Source of the DNA: Planctomycetota bacterium
GTDB lineage: Bacteria > Planctomycetota > Planctomycetia > Isosphaerales > Isosphaeraceae
Direction: 5' to 3'
Assembly: GCA_021778575.1 (NCBI GenBank)
Contig: JAJYCH010000351.1
Coordinates: 1 to 5,718 of the forward strand
DNA: 5,718 nt
Shown: one piece after another, positions 5,102-5,718 of the stretch
Layout of the letters: every line of letters starts with the position of its first letter
Position numbering within the stretch: the stretch's first letter is position 1
Notes under the pieces: generated by a model
Seen by the model: only the letters and a program-made list of their open reading frames with translations
Databases searched by the model: none
Told to the model about the DNA's origin: nothing
Program-made: the position numbers and the translations under genes

Positions 5102-5718
5102 TCAGCGACTGCGGCCGATCGTGAACGGGACGTCTACCGTCGCGTTTACCGGGGTAAACTGGGCGGAGTTTCTCGGCCGGGCCGCTTCCATCCGGTCCAT
5201 CTCGTCCAGTCTTGCTTCCATCGCGTCGAGCCCGGCGTCGATCTCGCGACCCTCGCGCTGCATCTTCAAAAACGAACCCATCAGGTCGTTCGCCCGGGCC
5301 TCGTCGTCGGCCTTCAACAGGGCATCGGCTTCCTTGTCCATTTGACGTAACAGCTTGATGGCCTTGTAGAAACCTCGCTCGGCATTGGCCTGATAGCGCC
5401 TGGCCAGAATCGCTTCCTTCGAGGGGTCGAACATGCTGATCCGGACCGCCTCGTCGCGAAGCTGGGCGGCTTCGTCGTCGTCAACGCCTTCAGGAGGCAC
5501 GAAATCGGCCGCGACCTGGCGGACCCGGGCTGTGAGTGCCGCAGTTTCCTGGTCGGCGGCTCGTTCGACTCGGACCGAGTTCAAGGCTGCCAGTCGCGCC
5601 AGGGACTGGCCGACCTCGCCGATCGCGCTCAGTTCCTCGGCGAAGGCGATGGTCAGACGTTCGACCTTGGCGGCGTCGGCCTCGGGCAGGACGATTCCGG
5701 CTCCCGTCAGGCCATGTT
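5102..5718 (-). CDS. 'RHGLTG'-type helical protein of unknown function, 5' end outside the window
   Basis: The reverse frame is open from the right edge (5718) to the TGA at 5104-5102, so only the C-terminal ~204 residues are seen. The first visible residues read HGLTGAGIVLPEAD. This is the conserved core of a widespread family of uncharacterised bacterial proteins that usually starts with a Ser/Gly/Pro/Lys/Arg-rich segment and an (R)HGLTG motif. The rest is mostly helical: KVERLTIAFAEELSAIGEV, a 'QSLARLAAL' helix, and then ARRYQANAERGFYKAIKLLR, which matches the family's R-Y-x-x-x-x-E-R-x-x-Y-K/R-A helix. A likely coiled coil follows (KLLRQMDKEADALL to DAMEARLDEMDRMEAAR), and a short non-helical tail, PVNATVDVPFTIGRSR, closes the protein. 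There is no signal peptide in the visible part. A TTG at 5584 could be taken as a start, but the family match upstream of it shows that the protein begins beyond the window. It converges on the alpha/beta hydrolase. The biochemical role of the family is unknown. Confidence 0.85.
   Translation of the reverse strand, partial: HGLTGAGIVLPEADAAKVERLTIAFAEELSAIGEVGQSLARLAALNSVRVERAADQETAALTARVRQVAADFVPPEGVDDDEAAQLRDEAVRISMFDPSKEAILARRYQANAERGFYKAIKLLRQMDKEADALLKADDEARANDLMGSFLKMQREGREIDAGLDAMEARLDEMDRMEAARPRNSAQFTPVNATVDVPFTIGRSR

Noticed and set aside
5003..5350. Forward frames after the alpha/beta hydrolase (5003-5350, 5061-5345)
   Set aside because: They run across the intrinsic terminator and opposite the RHGLTG-type gene, with compositions expected of antisense reading.
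5584..5584. TTG at 5584 as start of the right-edge reverse gene
   Set aside because: The frame stays open to the window edge, and the residues upstream of the TTG contain the conserved HGLTG family core.
1..5718. CRISPR array, tRNA, rRNA or riboswitch
   Set aside because: No regularly spaced direct repeats, cloverleaf, rRNA-like stretch or known aptamer core could be found on either strand by reading.

Overview
The window looks like chromosomal DNA from a planctomycete, most likely an Isosphaeraceae-type genome. The right half is very G+C-rich with strongly G/C-biased third codon positions. Several proteins have secretion signals, one is a secreted HEAT-repeat protein, and the right edge holds a member of the 'RHGLTG' family of uncharacterised proteins. 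This placement is inference: there is no rRNA or marker gene here.

Layout. (1) Positions 1-1460 have visibly lower G+C than the rest and carry a two-gene forward unit. The first gene is an AlbA_2/Schlafen-type putative ATP- or nucleic-acid-binding protein. It overlaps (ATGA) an unrecognised 235-residue partner with an RGWDYP motif. The AlbA_2 reading frame clearly continues upstream through the family's EFK motif but is cut by an in-frame TAA at 164-166. The gene is therefore either decayed, read through, or carries a sequence error. (2) 1396-1487 is a convergent gap with a hairpin over the stop codon and a perfect 7+1+7 palindrome. (3) 1488-2234, reverse strand, encodes a secreted HEAT-repeat protein with a good Shine-Dalgarno sequence and a structured leader. 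(4) 2235-2834 is mostly non-coding. It holds a 97-bp MITE/REP-like palindrome (2381-2477) and a doubtful reverse-strand ORF whose stop codon is supplied by that palindrome. (5) 2835-3737 and 3873-5006, both forward, encode two exported hydrolases: a YiiX/YaeF-type permuted papain-fold (NlpC/P60-like) enzyme and a serine alpha/beta hydrolase. The second ends in a good intrinsic terminator at 5053-5077. (6) 5102-5718, reverse strand, is the C-terminal part of a helical protein of unknown function that runs off the window.

How the genes relate. The two exported hydrolases face the same way with a 135-bp gap and may act in the cell envelope or periplasm, but no shared pathway is visible. The AlbA_2/RGWDYP pair is the only tightly coupled unit. 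Together with its different base composition it is the best candidate for acquired accessory DNA and for an undescribed two-component module. No CRISPR array, tRNA, rRNA or intact transposase was found.
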